This document shows positions 1 through 8,181 of a DNA stretch of 61,135 nt, piece by piece. The number at the start of each line of letters is the position of its first letter. The first letter of the stretch is position 1. Under the pieces are notes generated by a model. That model saw nothing but the letters and a program-made list of their open reading frames with translations. It was not told where the DNA came from and searched no databases. The translations under genes and the position numbers were made by a program. Source of the stretch: Desulfobacteraceae bacterium (GTDB lineage: Bacteria; Desulfobacterota; Desulfobacteria; Desulfobacterales; JAABRJ01); NCBI GenBank assembly GCA_022340425.1, contig JAJDNY010000089.1:1-61135 (forward strand). The letters are read 5' to 3'.

Positions 1-158
1 TAGGTGCGGGAGGAGGTGCCGTAGTACACGCGGTAGCCGTCAAGGTCGTTTTCGGGATTCGGCTGCCAGTTCAAAGTGGCGCTGCCGGCCATCGAACTCA
101 GCGGCAGAAAAGCCAAAATCGCCAGAATCAAAAACAATTGAAAATAGTGCTTTTTCAT
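1..158 (-). CDS. exported protein with fibronectin type III-like domain, partial (C-terminus outside window)
   Basis: Reading leftwards from an ATG at 158 gives 52 codons with no stop before the window edge. The first ~25 residues are a signal peptide: MKKH, a Leu/Ile/Phe-rich core, then an Ala-Gly junction (SSMAGS). What follows (ATLNWQPNPENDLDGYRVYYG) is the usual start of a fibronectin type III domain in exported bacterial proteins. A purine-rich ribosome site (GGAAAGGA) lies about 10 bases upstream. Fibronectin-type surface proteins are common in Desulfobacterota beside lipoproteins like the divergent one at 716-1645. The rest of the protein cannot be seen, so its other domains are unknown. 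Confidence 0.75.
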   Translation of the reverse strand, partial: MKKHYFQLFLILAILAFLPLSSMAGSATLNWQPNPENDLDGYRVYYGTSSRT

Positions 159-715
159 TACCCCACATTCCTTTCCGTTGGCACCCCCGCTCACCATCGT
201 CGGGGTGTGGCTCGTCCAATGAATCAGAGGGTTTTGGTCAAAAAGTGTTTTTTTGACAGCCGTAAGCACCGAATGTGCCAAAAACATGATCTTCGGTCTC
301 CCGGTCTCGAGCGCCCCATGCGCCGGCAGGCGACCGCCGCAGGTTTACGCGCAAACTTGAACCCATCGGATATATTTCCAAACCCGGCGATCTCGGAGGC
401 TTTCGTGGAGATTTTTAAGGCTGCACCCCATGCTTTGTTATAAAAAAAAATACAGCCTGCCCGGCTTTTTGGCACCGGCCAACTGTTTAAATCTGGCGCA
501 CCGGAGGCCGCGCAGGGTAGAATCCGGGCTATTGGCCCGCCGTCAAAAGATCGCTTGACGGGGAAAATGGGCGGGGCTAAAAAAATCGAGAAGGATTTCG
601 TGCAGTCAGGTGAATAGCGAGCGGTTTGTCAGCGAGGCGGGCGATGATCCTCTGGTGCCGATCGATTTCAGAGCGTGGCAGCACCCACCCAAAGGGTGCC
701 TTGGCCCGGCCCCCG
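159..715. other. 557-base intergenic region between divergent exported-protein genes
   Basis: I see no convincing gene here. The region holds a sigma-54-like promoter for the leftward gene (264-280) and two inverted repeats. CACCCC/GGGGTG (182-187 and 202-207) lies in the leader of the leftward gene. CCGTCAA/TTGACGG (540-546 and 555-561) lies upstream of the rightward lipoprotein. Short frames that cross it lack plausible starts and protein-like composition. Confidence 0.5.
264..280 (-). promoter_or_regulatory. candidate sigma-54 (-24/-12) promoter for the fibronectin-type gene
   Basis: On the minus strand the sequence is TGGCAC-ATTCG-GTGCTT. The invariant GG and GC are separated by exactly 10 bases, and the -24 box is a perfect TGGCAC; the -12 box is GTGC instead of TTGC. 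It sits about 105 bases upstream of the ATG at 158. The match is good, but a short motif can arise by chance. Confidence 0.45.
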
Positions 716-1645
716 ATGGGACGGGGTTTCCGCGGCATTTTGCTTGCGGTTTTTCTTTTGTCCGCAGTCTCAGGCTGCGCCGCTCCCACCCGGCCGGCAG
801 CCATGGCGGGGGCCGGCACCCGAGAGGCGCCCATCGTGGCCGATCATGGCTGCACCGGAATCGATCGGATCCCCCATTTCTGGATCGCCAAAGCCCGGAC
901 GGAATGCCGGGTTGCCTATGGGTCCAGCCAGACCGGAGGTCAGATCCTGGCCGGCCTGGAAAACCTCGAACTGCGGGATCGGCGCTTTTCCATCGACCGC
1001 CTGGGCGGCAGCGGAGGACTGGCACTTTTCACCGACGAGCTTCAGGGAGATCTGGGAACGCCGGACGCCTACCGATGGGCCGAGCGCACGCGCTTTCTGC
1101 TGGAGAAGGGATGGGGGGACGTCAACGTCGTCGCCTGGAGCTGGGGAGACCAGCTCACCCGCTATGCTGCGGATGAGGTGGACCGCTATCTTCACCAGAT
1201 GGCGGCGCTGGAGGAGCAGTTTTTCGAGGTCGCTTTTGTTTACATGACCGCACCGCTGGACGGCAGCGGCGAAGGGGGCAACGTTCACCGCCGCAATCAG
1301 CAGATCCGCCGTTTCTGCCGCGATCACAACAAGATGCTATATGATTTCGCCGACATCGAGCGCTTCGATCCCGACGGGGTGGACTATCTGGCCAGGGGCG
1401 GCGATTTCGGCTGCTACTACCGCGACGGCAACGGCAGGGTCAACAACTGGGCTGAGGAATGGTGCCGGACACACCCGGAGGCCTGCATGATCTACGACTG
1501 CCCGACCAGCAAACCCCTCAACTGCGACCTCAAAGCGCGCGCCTTTTGGTGGCTTCTGGCGAGAATAGCGGGCTGGAACCCCCAGGACGATGAGGGTGGC
1601 CAGACCGTCAACCGGGGTACCTCGACCGCGCGGACCCCGCGCTAA
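716..1645 (+). CDS. lipoprotein, SGNH-hydrolase-like, conserved in Desulfobacterota
   Basis: I chose the ATG at 716 because it places a lipoprotein signal peptide at the N-terminus: MGRGFRG, a hydrophobic stretch, then the lipobox SAVSGC with Cys21. In-frame codons further upstream would bury this signal. The mature protein contains HGCTGIDRIPHFWI, VNVVAWSWGDQ and NWAEEWCRTHPEACMIYDC. I recall these segments from a family of exported deltaproteobacterial proteins often fused or adjacent to fibronectin type III modules. The GSSQTGGQI segment could hold a nucleophile Ser, but I cannot identify a full catalytic triad. The ribosome site is weak. It is expected on the periplasmic face of a membrane; its role is unknown. 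Confidence 0.65.
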   Translation: MGRGFRGILLAVFLLSAVSGCAAPTRPAAMAGAGTREAPIVADHGCTGIDRIPHFWIAKARTECRVAYGSSQTGGQILAGLENLELRDRRFSIDRLGGSGGLALFTDELQGDLGTPDAYRWAERTRFLLEKGWGDVNVVAWSWGDQLTRYAADEVDRYLHQMAALEEQFFEVAFVYMTAPLDGSGEGGNVHRRNQQIRRFCRDHNKMLYDFADIERFDPDGVDYLARGGDFGCYYRDGNGRVNNWAEEWCRTHPEACMIYDCPTSKPLNCDLKARAFWWLLARIAGWNPQDDEGGQTVNRGTSTARTPR

Positions 1646-1907
1646 CGCGTTTTTACGGCCAGCTCTTGGTCCGCTAGGCCCGCGGTTTGCGACTGTTTTC
1701 CGGCGGCACAGCGCACGGCAACCGCCAAATTCCGCTGGGGGTGAAAAAGGGGGGAGACCGGATGGTGGCCCCTGTGTGCTATTTTGTGCAAAAAATGCCT
1801 TCCAACCAGTCCACCGGCGGGTTTTCCCGACTCTTGGGGCAGCAACCTCGCGAGTTAACGGTTCCCGATCCCGGACTCCCCGGCTGATCTGGCATTTTGG
1901 GGCTGAT

Positions 1908-2258
1908 TCAGCCGCCGAAGCGGCGCATATCCTCGACGAAAAACGGGGTGCAGCGCATGCCGACACTCATTTTTTTGACCCAGATACGGGCCATGGTGAC
2001 GGTCTGCCCGTCCATATCCACTAGGCTGGGGAGTTCCTCGACGTAGGCGATATCATCCGTCATGAACTCGTAGTAGAAGGTGTTGGTGCTGTATGGGTCC
2101 GGCACCAGAATGATCTTTTGGGAATCGTAGGGGTGCTTGCGCGGTGCACCCGAAAACGCGACATGGGTATCGCGAATCGCCTTGGGATCACGGGGTTTTT
2201 TGTAAGCCTGAATTTCAAATTTGTTGGTTTTTCCGGTTTCCACTGGAAAACGCGACAT
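1908..2258 (-). CDS. conserved 116-residue cytoplasmic protein, function unknown
   Basis: The ATG at 2258 follows a strong ribosome site (AAGGGGGGA, about 7 bases away) and begins MSRFPVETGKTNKFEIQ. The protein is highly polar, without signal peptide or membrane segment, and has conserved-looking segments HVAFSGAPRKHP, YYEFMTDDIAYVEELPS and RIWVKKMSVGMRCTPF. I recognise this as a short family of Desulfobacterota. Some entries I recall carry the name Ppa (inorganic pyrophosphatase), but the family I pyrophosphatase signature D-x-D-P-x-D is absent, so I do not assign that activity. It follows the selenoprotein gene at 2330-2512 by 71 bases and probably shares its transcript. Confidence 0.7.
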   Translation of the reverse strand: MSRFPVETGKTNKFEIQAYKKPRDPKAIRDTHVAFSGAPRKHPYDSQKIILVPDPYSTNTFYYEFMTDDIAYVEELPSLVDMDGQTVTMARIWVKKMSVGMRCTPFFVEDMRRFGG

Positions 2259-2329
2259 GCGAATCCCCCCTTGCAGCTGTTTTCCGAATACATCCCGGTG
2301 CTTTGAAGCAGCCACCGTCTGTTGCGACC

Positions 2330-2512
2330 TCACAGCCGGTCGCAGGGAATTTCGGCCAGAAAGCCCTCCAGGGCCTCATCGAATCTATCCACCAGCGCTT
2401 CCAGCGGGTAACGGATGCTGCAGGACCTGCAGACAAAAAATATCTTCCGTCAGGCGCGCTCAAAGCGCATGGGGCGGCCGCACTTCAGACAGGCAACGGG
2501 TTTGCGTTCCAT
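2330..2512 (-). CDS. small selenoprotein with two CXXC motifs (in-frame TGA = Sec21)
   Basis: From the ATG at 2512 the frame reads MERKPVACLKCGRPMRFERA, then TGA (2450-2452), then RKIFFVCRSCSIRYPLEALV and on to a second TGA at 2330-2332, 60 residues in all. Both sides of the internal TGA look like one protein: Cys8-x2-Cys11 precedes it and Cys28-x2-Cys31 follows, with an acidic helical tail. This matches my memory of a family named 'dual CXXC motif small (seleno)protein' in Desulfobacterota. A SECIS-like hairpin lies 22 bases downstream of the TGA, and selA is in the same window (53031-54458). The role is unknown; thiol/selenol redox or metal binding is an inference. Conventional gene calling would miss or truncate it. 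Confidence 0.8.
2416..2435 (-). promoter_or_regulatory. bacterial SECIS-like hairpin for selenocysteine insertion
   Basis: On the coding strand CTGCAGGTCCTGCAG forms a 5-bp stem (CTGCA/TGCAG) closed by the loop GGUCC. A bulged U and two further pairs (UG/CA) lie below it. The E. coli fdhF element has the apical loop GGUC on a GCA/UGC stem with a bulged U below, so the resemblance is close. The loop starts 22 bases after the TGA, within the usual range for bacterial SECIS elements. The hairpin is inside the coding sequence, as expected for bacteria. Confidence 0.75.
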
Positions 2513-2518
2513 GCGCCC

Positions 2519-2547
2519 TACTTAAGAAATATCCCTTATGTTGTCAA
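2519..2547 (-). promoter_or_regulatory. candidate promoter of the selenoprotein gene
   Basis: A perfect -35 hexamer TTGACA (2547-2542) is followed by 17 bases and a weak -10 TAAGTA (2524-2519). Only six bases separate the -10 box from the ATG at 2512, so transcription would begin at or next to the start codon. The transcript would then be leaderless or nearly so. The -10 box is poor. Confidence 0.4.
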
Positions 2548-2763
2548 GGGCTTTTGCCGGTTTTAAGGCCCTTTCCAAATGGCGCATAGACCGCCGCCGA
2601 AGTCTCAATCGCGTTTGACATTGGTGAGCTGTTCTGGCAAAGAAAGGGGCTGGAAACCTCGCCGACGGTGCGCCCCGGATACCGCTTGCCGGCGATGGGC
2701 GCCGCCAGCCCGACCTGCACCCGCGACCCGATCCAACAACCCCTTAGTGAGAGAAACTCCCCC

Positions 2764-3960
2764 ATGACCCAGCCCCACGACGGCATCCAATGCCCGGGAT
2801 TCACAGCGGCCGGCCTGGCCGCCGGCCTCAAAAAAAACGACAAGAAAGACCTCGGCCTGATTTTTTCCGAGGTCCCGGCCAGCGTCGCCGGGATGTTCAC
2901 CACCAATCGTGTCAAGGCCGCTCCGGTGCGCCTGGACATGGAGCGGGTTGCCGGCGGCAAGGCCCAGGCCGTCATCGTCAACAGCGGCAACGCCAATTGC
3001 TGCGTCGGCGAAAAAGGACTTTCGGCCGCGATTGCCATGTGCCGGGCCGCGGCCGCAGGTCTGGGCATCGCCGAAAACCTGGTTCTGGCGGCCTCCACCG
3101 GGGTGATCGGCGAACCGTTGCCGGTTGAAAAGATCGTGGCTGCCGCCCCGCGGCTGGTGCAGGCCCTCTCCGCCGAGGGGTTCGCCGATCTGGCCGAGGC
3201 CATCATGACCACCGACAACGTTCCCAAAACCGTTTCGCGCCGGGCCGCCATCAACGGCAAAACCGTCACCGTGGTCGGGGTTGCCAAGGGGGCGGGGATG
3301 ATCCGACCGGACATGGCCACCATGCTCTGCTTTGTCTGCACGGATGCCGACGGCCAACCGGCGGTGCTGCGGAGATGTCTGTCAAGGGCCTGCGAAAGAA
3401 GCTTCAACCGCATCACGGTGGACGGCGACACCAGCACCAACGACACCCTGCTGCTCCTGGCCAACGGCCTTTCCGGCGCTTCGCTGACCGAAGCCGACGC
3501 CCAGGCCACATTTCAGGAAATGCTGGACGATATCCTGACGGCGCTGGCCCAGATGCTGGTGCGCGACGCCGAAGGCGCCACCAAGCTGGTGGAGATCGTC
3601 GTGAAAGGCGCCGCCAGCGACGCCGAAGCCCGCCGGGTGGCCGATACGGTGGCCAATTCGAGCCTGGTGAAAACCGCCCTTTTCGGTGAGGATGCCAACT
3701 GGGGGCGCATCCTGGCCGCCGCCGGCCGGTCCGGGGCGGAGCTGGCACCCGAGCGGATCGACGTTTTTTTCGACGCGGTCCGCATTTGCCAAAACGGTCA
3801 GGGCTGCGGCAAGGCCGTTGAAGCCGAGGCCACCCGTGTTCTCAAAACAGCGGAATTCACCATTACCCTGGATCTCAAGCTGGGCTCGGGACGGGCTGCG
3901 GTTTGGACCTGCGATTTTTCCCTTGATTACGTCAAGATAAATGCCGATTACCGTTCCTGA
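2764..3960 (+). CDS. argJ: bifunctional glutamate N-acetyltransferase / ornithine acetyltransferase ArgJ
   Basis: ArgJ moves the acetyl group from N-acetylornithine to glutamate in the cyclic arginine pathway, and some members also use acetyl-CoA. The 398-residue product has the family's usual length and the self-cleavage motif KGAGMIRPDMATML. Its Thr186 would be the new N-terminal nucleophile of the beta chain after autoproteolysis. Other family segments are IVNSGNANCC, AASTGVIGEPLP and GEDANWGRI. The ATG at 2764 starts MTQPHDGIQCPGF, the normal N-terminus. Whether it is mono- or bifunctional cannot be told from sequence. No other arginine gene is nearby. Confidence 0.95.
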   Translation: MTQPHDGIQCPGFTAAGLAAGLKKNDKKDLGLIFSEVPASVAGMFTTNRVKAAPVRLDMERVAGGKAQAVIVNSGNANCCVGEKGLSAAIAMCRAAAAGLGIAENLVLAASTGVIGEPLPVEKIVAAAPRLVQALSAEGFADLAEAIMTTDNVPKTVSRRAAINGKTVTVVGVAKGAGMIRPDMATMLCFVCTDADGQPAVLRRCLSRACERSFNRITVDGDTSTNDTLLLLANGLSGASLTEADAQATFQEMLDDILTALAQMLVRDAEGATKLVEIVVKGAASDAEARRVADTVANSSLVKTALFGEDANWGRILAAAGRSGAELAPERIDVFFDAVRICQNGQGCGKAVEAEATRVLKTAEFTITLDLKLGSGRAAVWTCDFSLDYVKINADYRS

Positions 3961-4020
3961 CCCAACCGCCGGGGGCGCGCCCCCCGGCGCCCGGTCCGCC
4001 AGCGATAGACACGGTGACCC

Positions 4021-4782
4021 ATGGCCCTCATGCGCCTGCAAAAATACCTCTCCGCGGCCGGCTTCTGCTCGCGCCGCAGCGGTGAGGCACATATCCGTCG
4101 GGGGGGCGTGACAGTCAACGATCGGACGGTGACGGCGCTGGGCACCAAGGTGGACCCCGACCGGGACACGGTGGCGGTGGACGGCCAGAGGGTAACGCTC
4201 CAAGAAAAGAGCGTCTACATTCTGCTCAACAAGCCCACCGGGTATGTGACCAGCTGCCGGCACCCCGGTGAGCGGGTCGTCCTGGATCTGGTCAGCGTCC
4301 CCCAGCGGGTCTTTCCCGTGGGTCGGCTGGACAAGGATTCCCGCGGGCTGCTGCTTTTGACCAATGACGGCCGGATCCACCACCGGCTCGCACACCCGTC
4401 CTTCGACCACGAAAAGGAATACGAGGTGACGGTGGCGGCCCCGATCGCCGACGGGGCGCTGATGAAAATGGCCCGGGGCATGCCCCTGATGGGTACCCGC
4501 ACCCGGCCGGCAGCGATCCGGCGGCTCACGGCCAGGCGCTTCCGCATCGTCCTGCAGGAGGGCCGCAACCGCCAGATTCGGCGCATGGTGGGCAAGTTGG
4601 GCCACAAGGTCATCGATCTCAAACGCATCCGTCTGGCGAATTTGAGCCTGGGGCGGTTGGCGGAGGGCACCTGGCGCCACCTGAGCCAAGCGGAGGTAAC
4701 CACCCTGCTGAACCGCACCCTGCCCGCCGCAGAACCCGACGCGCCTTCCCAGAAGCCGCCAACCCAAAACCGGCCGGACTGA
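4021..4782 (+). CDS. rluB: RsuA/RluB-family rRNA pseudouridine synthase
   Basis: It converts a uridine of ribosomal RNA to pseudouridine. Residues 4-60 form an S4 RNA-binding domain (RLQKYLSAAGFCSRRSGE, RGGVTVN). The catalytic domain follows, with the signature GRLDKDSRGLLLLTNDG and catalytic Asp104. NRQIRRMVGKLGHKV near residue 180 is the usual C-terminal family motif. The length (253) fits RluB or RsuA rather than the longer RluF. The exact rRNA site cannot be read from sequence; RluB (large subunit) is the more likely. Met4 (4030) is an alternative start. Confidence 0.88.
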   Translation: MALMRLQKYLSAAGFCSRRSGEAHIRRGGVTVNDRTVTALGTKVDPDRDTVAVDGQRVTLQEKSVYILLNKPTGYVTSCRHPGERVVLDLVSVPQRVFPVGRLDKDSRGLLLLTNDGRIHHRLAHPSFDHEKEYEVTVAAPIADGALMKMARGMPLMGTRTRPAAIRRLTARRFRIVLQEGRNRQIRRMVGKLGHKVIDLKRIRLANLSLGRLAEGTWRHLSQAEVTTLLNRTLPAAEPDAPSQKPPTQNRPD

Positions 4783-4866
4783 ACCCGGGCCGGTGATTGC
4801 ACTTGAAATGACCCGTTCGCGCCGCCAACCGCCGTACACACTTTCACACCCTCGAAAGGAACCAGG

Positions 4867-6177
4867 ATGGTCACGTTCGAAAGTCTGCTCTCGGGTCAGG
4901 AAAAAATTGCCGTCGTCGGTCTAGGTTACGTGGGCCTGCCCTTGGCGGTCCACCTGGCGGCGCATTTTACGGTCGTCGGCTACGACCTGAAGGCCGAGCG
5001 CATCGCGGAGCTCCAGGCGGGCAGGGACCGCACCCTGGAGGTTTCAGAAACCGACCTGCGCAAGGCCGCCATCCGGTTCACCGACGACCCCGCAGCTCTT
5101 TCCGGCTGCGGGCTGGTCATCGTGGCCGTCCCCACACCCATCGACGACCACCGCATTCCCGATTTGGGACCGGTCCGCGGGGCTTCCACAGCCGTGGGGC
5201 GCAACCTCGCCCCCGGGGCCTGCGTGGTGTTTGAATCCACCGTCTACCCGGGGGTGACCGAAGAGGTCTGCGTCCCGATCCTGCAGCGCGAGAGCGGGCT
5301 CGCGCTGGGAACGGGATTCAGCGTGGGGTATTCGCCCGAACGCATCAACCCCGGCGACAGGGTCCATACCGTCGACAAGATCGTCAAGATCGTTTCCGGC
5401 TCCGATGCCGCCACCCTGGAGCTGCTGGCCCGGGTCTACGGCCTGATCGTCTCCGCGGGCATCCACCGCGCGTCATCCATCCGAGTGGCCGAGGCCGCCA
5501 AGGTCATTGAAAACACCCAGCGCGACATCAACATCGCCCTGATGAACGAGCTTGCCATGATCTTTCACCGTATGGGCATCGACACCACCGAGGTCCTGGA
5601 GGCCGCCGGCACCAAGTGGAATTTTCTGCCCTTCCGCCCGGGGCTGGTGGGCGGCCACTGCATCGGGGTCGACCCCTACTATCTGACCTTCAAGGCCGAA
5701 GCCCTGGGCTACCACCCCGAAATGATACTGGCCGGACGCCGGATCAACGACAATATGGGCAAATACGTGGCCGAACGCGTGGTCAAGATGCTCATCGGCG
5801 CCGGCAAACAAGTGCGCAACGCCCGGGTGGCGGTGCTGGGGTTGACCTTCAAGGAGGATGTCCCTGACCTACGCAACACCCGGGTGATCGACATCATAAC
5901 GGAGCTCGCCGATTACGGCGTGCAGGCGGTGGTCCACGACCCCATGGCCAGCGCCGACGAGGCCCGCCGCTACTGCGGCCTGGAGCTCCAGCCGTTGGAA
6001 GCGCTGCAGGGCGTCGACGCCGTGGTTCTTGCGGTGCTGCATCGCAGCTACTGTGAACTGGGGCTGGCGTGCGTGGCCGGACTGTGTCAAAATGGAAAAC
6101 CTATAGTGATCGACGTCAAGGGCGCTTTCACCCCGGCCGAGGCCCAATCTTTAGGGATCGCCTATTGGCGCATCTGA
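4867..6177 (+). CDS. tviB: UDP-N-acetyl-hexosamine 6-dehydrogenase (TviB/WbpO type)
   Basis: This enzyme oxidises a UDP-N-acetylhexosamine to the uronic acid with NAD+, a step in making acidic surface polysaccharides. It has the Rossmann motif GLGYVGLPLA near residue 18, the central YSPERINPGD segment, and the active-site motif GGHCIGVDPYYL with the catalytic Cys. LGLTFKEDVPDLRNTRVIDI marks the UDP-binding domain. The length of 436 fits the family. AGGAACC precedes the ATG. No other glycan-assembly gene is adjacent, so the polysaccharide it serves is encoded elsewhere. TviB-type is favoured over UDP-glucose dehydrogenase by the overall motif pattern. Confidence 0.88.
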   Translation: MVTFESLLSGQEKIAVVGLGYVGLPLAVHLAAHFTVVGYDLKAERIAELQAGRDRTLEVSETDLRKAAIRFTDDPAALSGCGLVIVAVPTPIDDHRIPDLGPVRGASTAVGRNLAPGACVVFESTVYPGVTEEVCVPILQRESGLALGTGFSVGYSPERINPGDRVHTVDKIVKIVSGSDAATLELLARVYGLIVSAGIHRASSIRVAEAAKVIENTQRDINIALMNELAMIFHRMGIDTTEVLEAAGTKWNFLPFRPGLVGGHCIGVDPYYLTFKAEALGYHPEMILAGRRINDNMGKYVAERVVKMLIGAGKQVRNARVAVLGLTFKEDVPDLRNTRVIDIITELADYGVQAVVHDPMASADEARRYCGLELQPLEALQGVDAVVLAVLHRSYCELGLACVAGLCQNGKPIVIDVKGAFTPAEAQSLGIAYWRI

Positions 6178-6312
6178 CCTGCGGCGGGCGCTCATGGACC
6201 GGGCTGCCGGTCCAAAGGACCAAAAATGGCGGGCCTATTGCCACCCCCGCCAAAAGGCGATCAGCCCCAAACCCTTTCACAGGATCGCCGACCGCCAAGA
6301 AAGGAACCAGCC

Positions 6313-7002
6313 ATGTCACAGCCCAAAACCATCAGCGGCATTTCCGCCTGCGTTTTCGACGCCTACGGCACCCTCTTTGACGTCCATTCGGCCGTCGGCC
6401 GCCACCGCCCGCGATTGGGCCGGCAGGCCGACGAAGTTTCGGCCCTCTGGCGCAATCGGCAGTTGGAGTACACCTGGCTGCGCAGCCTGATGGGCCGCCA
6501 CGCCGACTTCTGGCAGGTCACCGGGGAGGCCCTGGATTTTGCCCTGGCCGCCCACAACATCCATGATGCGCCCCTCAGGGCCGATTTAATGGCCGCCTAC
6601 CTGGAGCTGGACTGCTATCCGGAAGTACCCGCCACCCTGGACCAGCTCAAGGCGCGCGACATGCGAACTGCGATCCTTTCAAACGGCACCCCCAAAATGC
6701 TCGCGGCCGCGGTGGCCAACAGCGATCTCGAAAAGCGGATCGACGCCGTCCTGTCGGTGGAGGCCGTCAAGGTCTACAAGCCCGATCCGCGGGTCTATCA
6801 GTTGGCCGTGGACAGCCTGCAGCTGCCGGCCGAGGCGATCGTTTTTCTCTCCGCCAACGCCTGGGATGCCGCCGGCGCAGCCGCCTTCGGCCTGCGCGTC
6901 GCCTGGGTCAACCGTTTTGCGCAGCAACCCGAGCATCTGCCGGGCCATCCCGATGCGCAAATCATCTCCCTGGCGGCGCTGCCCGATCTGCTGGCTGCTT
7001 GA
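6313..7002 (+). CDS. HAD-family (S)-2-haloacid dehalogenase, type II
   Basis: The protein is a haloacid dehalogenase-superfamily hydrolase of 229 residues. Motif I is FDAYGTLFDV with nucleophile Asp16, motif II is SNGTP, motif III is KVYKPDPRVY, and the type II signature FLSANAWDAAGA follows. Type II L-2-haloacid dehalogenases hydrolyse short 2-haloacids such as chloroacetate through an Asp-ester. A phosphatase-like activity on another small acid is possible in this superfamily. The ATG at 6313 has AAGGAA upstream and begins just before the family fold. It lies between the sugar dehydrogenase and an acrylyl-CoA reductase-like gene, with no obvious functional link. Confidence 0.85.
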   Translation: MSQPKTISGISACVFDAYGTLFDVHSAVGRHRPRLGRQADEVSALWRNRQLEYTWLRSLMGRHADFWQVTGEALDFALAAHNIHDAPLRADLMAAYLELDCYPEVPATLDQLKARDMRTAILSNGTPKMLAAAVANSDLEKRIDAVLSVEAVKVYKPDPRVYQLAVDSLQLPAEAIVFLSANAWDAAGAAAFGLRVAWVNRFAQQPEHLPGHPDAQIISLAALPDLLAA

Positions 7003-7059
7003 GGCCGCACCACCCGTTCACCGCTAACCAGACCGACTCCCAGCGAAAGGAGACCCCTC

Positions 7060-8061
7060 ATGGCCGCTGAAACCTTCAAGGCGATGATTGTTACCGAAAC
7101 CCCCGAAAAAACCTTTCAGCGCTGCATCCAGGAACGATCCATCGACCAGTTGCCCGACGGCGCGGTGCTCGTGCGGGTGCACTACTCCTCCCTGAACTAC
7201 AAGGACGCGCTTTCCGCCACCGGCAACAAGGGGGTCACGCGCCGCTACCCCCACACCCCCGGAATCGATGCGGCCGGTGTCGTGGCCGCCAGCAGCAGCC
7301 CGGACTTTGCGCCCGGCGAGGAGGTCATCGTCACCAGCTACGACCTCGGCATGAACACCGCCGGCGGATTCGGTCAGTATATCCGGGTACCGGCGGAATG
7401 GGTCGTCAAACGCCCCCAGGGCCTCTCCCTGCGCGAGAGCATGATCTTCGGCACGGCCGGGTTCACGGCCGGGCTTGCGATCCTCAAGCTGACGGCGGCC
7501 GGCCTCACCCCGGCGGCCGGCGAGGTGCTGGTCACCGGGGCCAGCGGCGGCGTGGGCAGCCTGGCGGTGGCGATCCTGGCCCATCTGGGTTTCAGCGTCG
7601 TGGGGGTCAGCGGCAAACCCCGGGGAGCCGACTTTCTGGCCAGCCTGGGGGCCAAGGAAACGATCTCGCGCGAGGCGGCCATCGACAGCAGCGGCCGTCC
7701 GCTGCTGCGCACCCGCTGGGCCGGGGTGGTGGACACCGTCGGCGGCGAGATGCTGGCCACCGCCCTCAAATCGACGGACCTAAACGGCACCCTGACCTGC
7801 TGCGGCAACGTGGGCGGCCCGGCCCTCAACACCACCGTATTTCCCTTCATTCTGCGGGGCGTCGGCCTGCTGGGGATCGACTCCCAGAACTGCCCCATGA
7901 ACCAGCGGCAGCAGGTCTGGCAAAAACTCGCCGCCGCCTGGCGCCCGGAGGCCCTGCACTCAATGGCCGAGGAGGTCGACCTGGAAAGGCTCGACCCCAA
8001 AATCGACCAAATCCTCACCGGCGGCCTCACGGGGCGGGTGGTGGTCAACCTGAACCCCTGA
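7060..8061 (+). CDS. yhdH: YhdH/YhfP-type quinone oxidoreductase (acrylyl-CoA reductase family)
   Basis: A zinc-free medium-chain dehydrogenase/reductase of 333 residues. The family motif SSLNYKDALSATGNKG is near residue 45, and a GroES-like fold is followed by the NADPH-binding motif TGASGGVGSLAVAIL near residue 162. Characterised relatives (AcuI/YhdH) reduce acryloyl-CoA to propionyl-CoA with NADPH, removing a toxic enoyl thioester. The C-terminal CCGNVGGPALNTTVFPFILRG is also typical. A clear ribosome site (AAAGGAG) precedes the ATG. The substrate here is inferred from the family. Confidence 0.9.
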   Translation: MAAETFKAMIVTETPEKTFQRCIQERSIDQLPDGAVLVRVHYSSLNYKDALSATGNKGVTRRYPHTPGIDAAGVVAASSSPDFAPGEEVIVTSYDLGMNTAGGFGQYIRVPAEWVVKRPQGLSLRESMIFGTAGFTAGLAILKLTAAGLTPAAGEVLVTGASGGVGSLAVAILAHLGFSVVGVSGKPRGADFLASLGAKETISREAAIDSSGRPLLRTRWAGVVDTVGGEMLATALKSTDLNGTLTCCGNVGGPALNTTVFPFILRGVGLLGIDSQNCPMNQRQQVWQKLAAAWRPEALHSMAEEVDLERLDPKIDQILTGGLTGRVVVNLNP

Positions 8062-8181
8062 GCGGCGCAGCCGCGACCGCCATCCGGGTCAGCCGCAGCG
8101 CCCCCAGGGGCGCACCGCGGCCGACGCACCGGCAACACGGCCCGCCGATGCCGGTCCGGCCCCCGACCAGTGGAGATGATG

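Noticed and set aside
360-440. Possible c-di-GMP riboswitch upstream of the fibronectin-type gene (ACGAAAGCCTCCG on the minus strand)
   Set aside because: The GEMM core GGGACGCAAAGCC and its two-helix layout are not present; only a short piece is similar, and it lies upstream of the sigma-54-like site.
2544-3509. Minus-strand open frame opposite argJ
   Set aside because: Antisense to argJ and without domain similarity.
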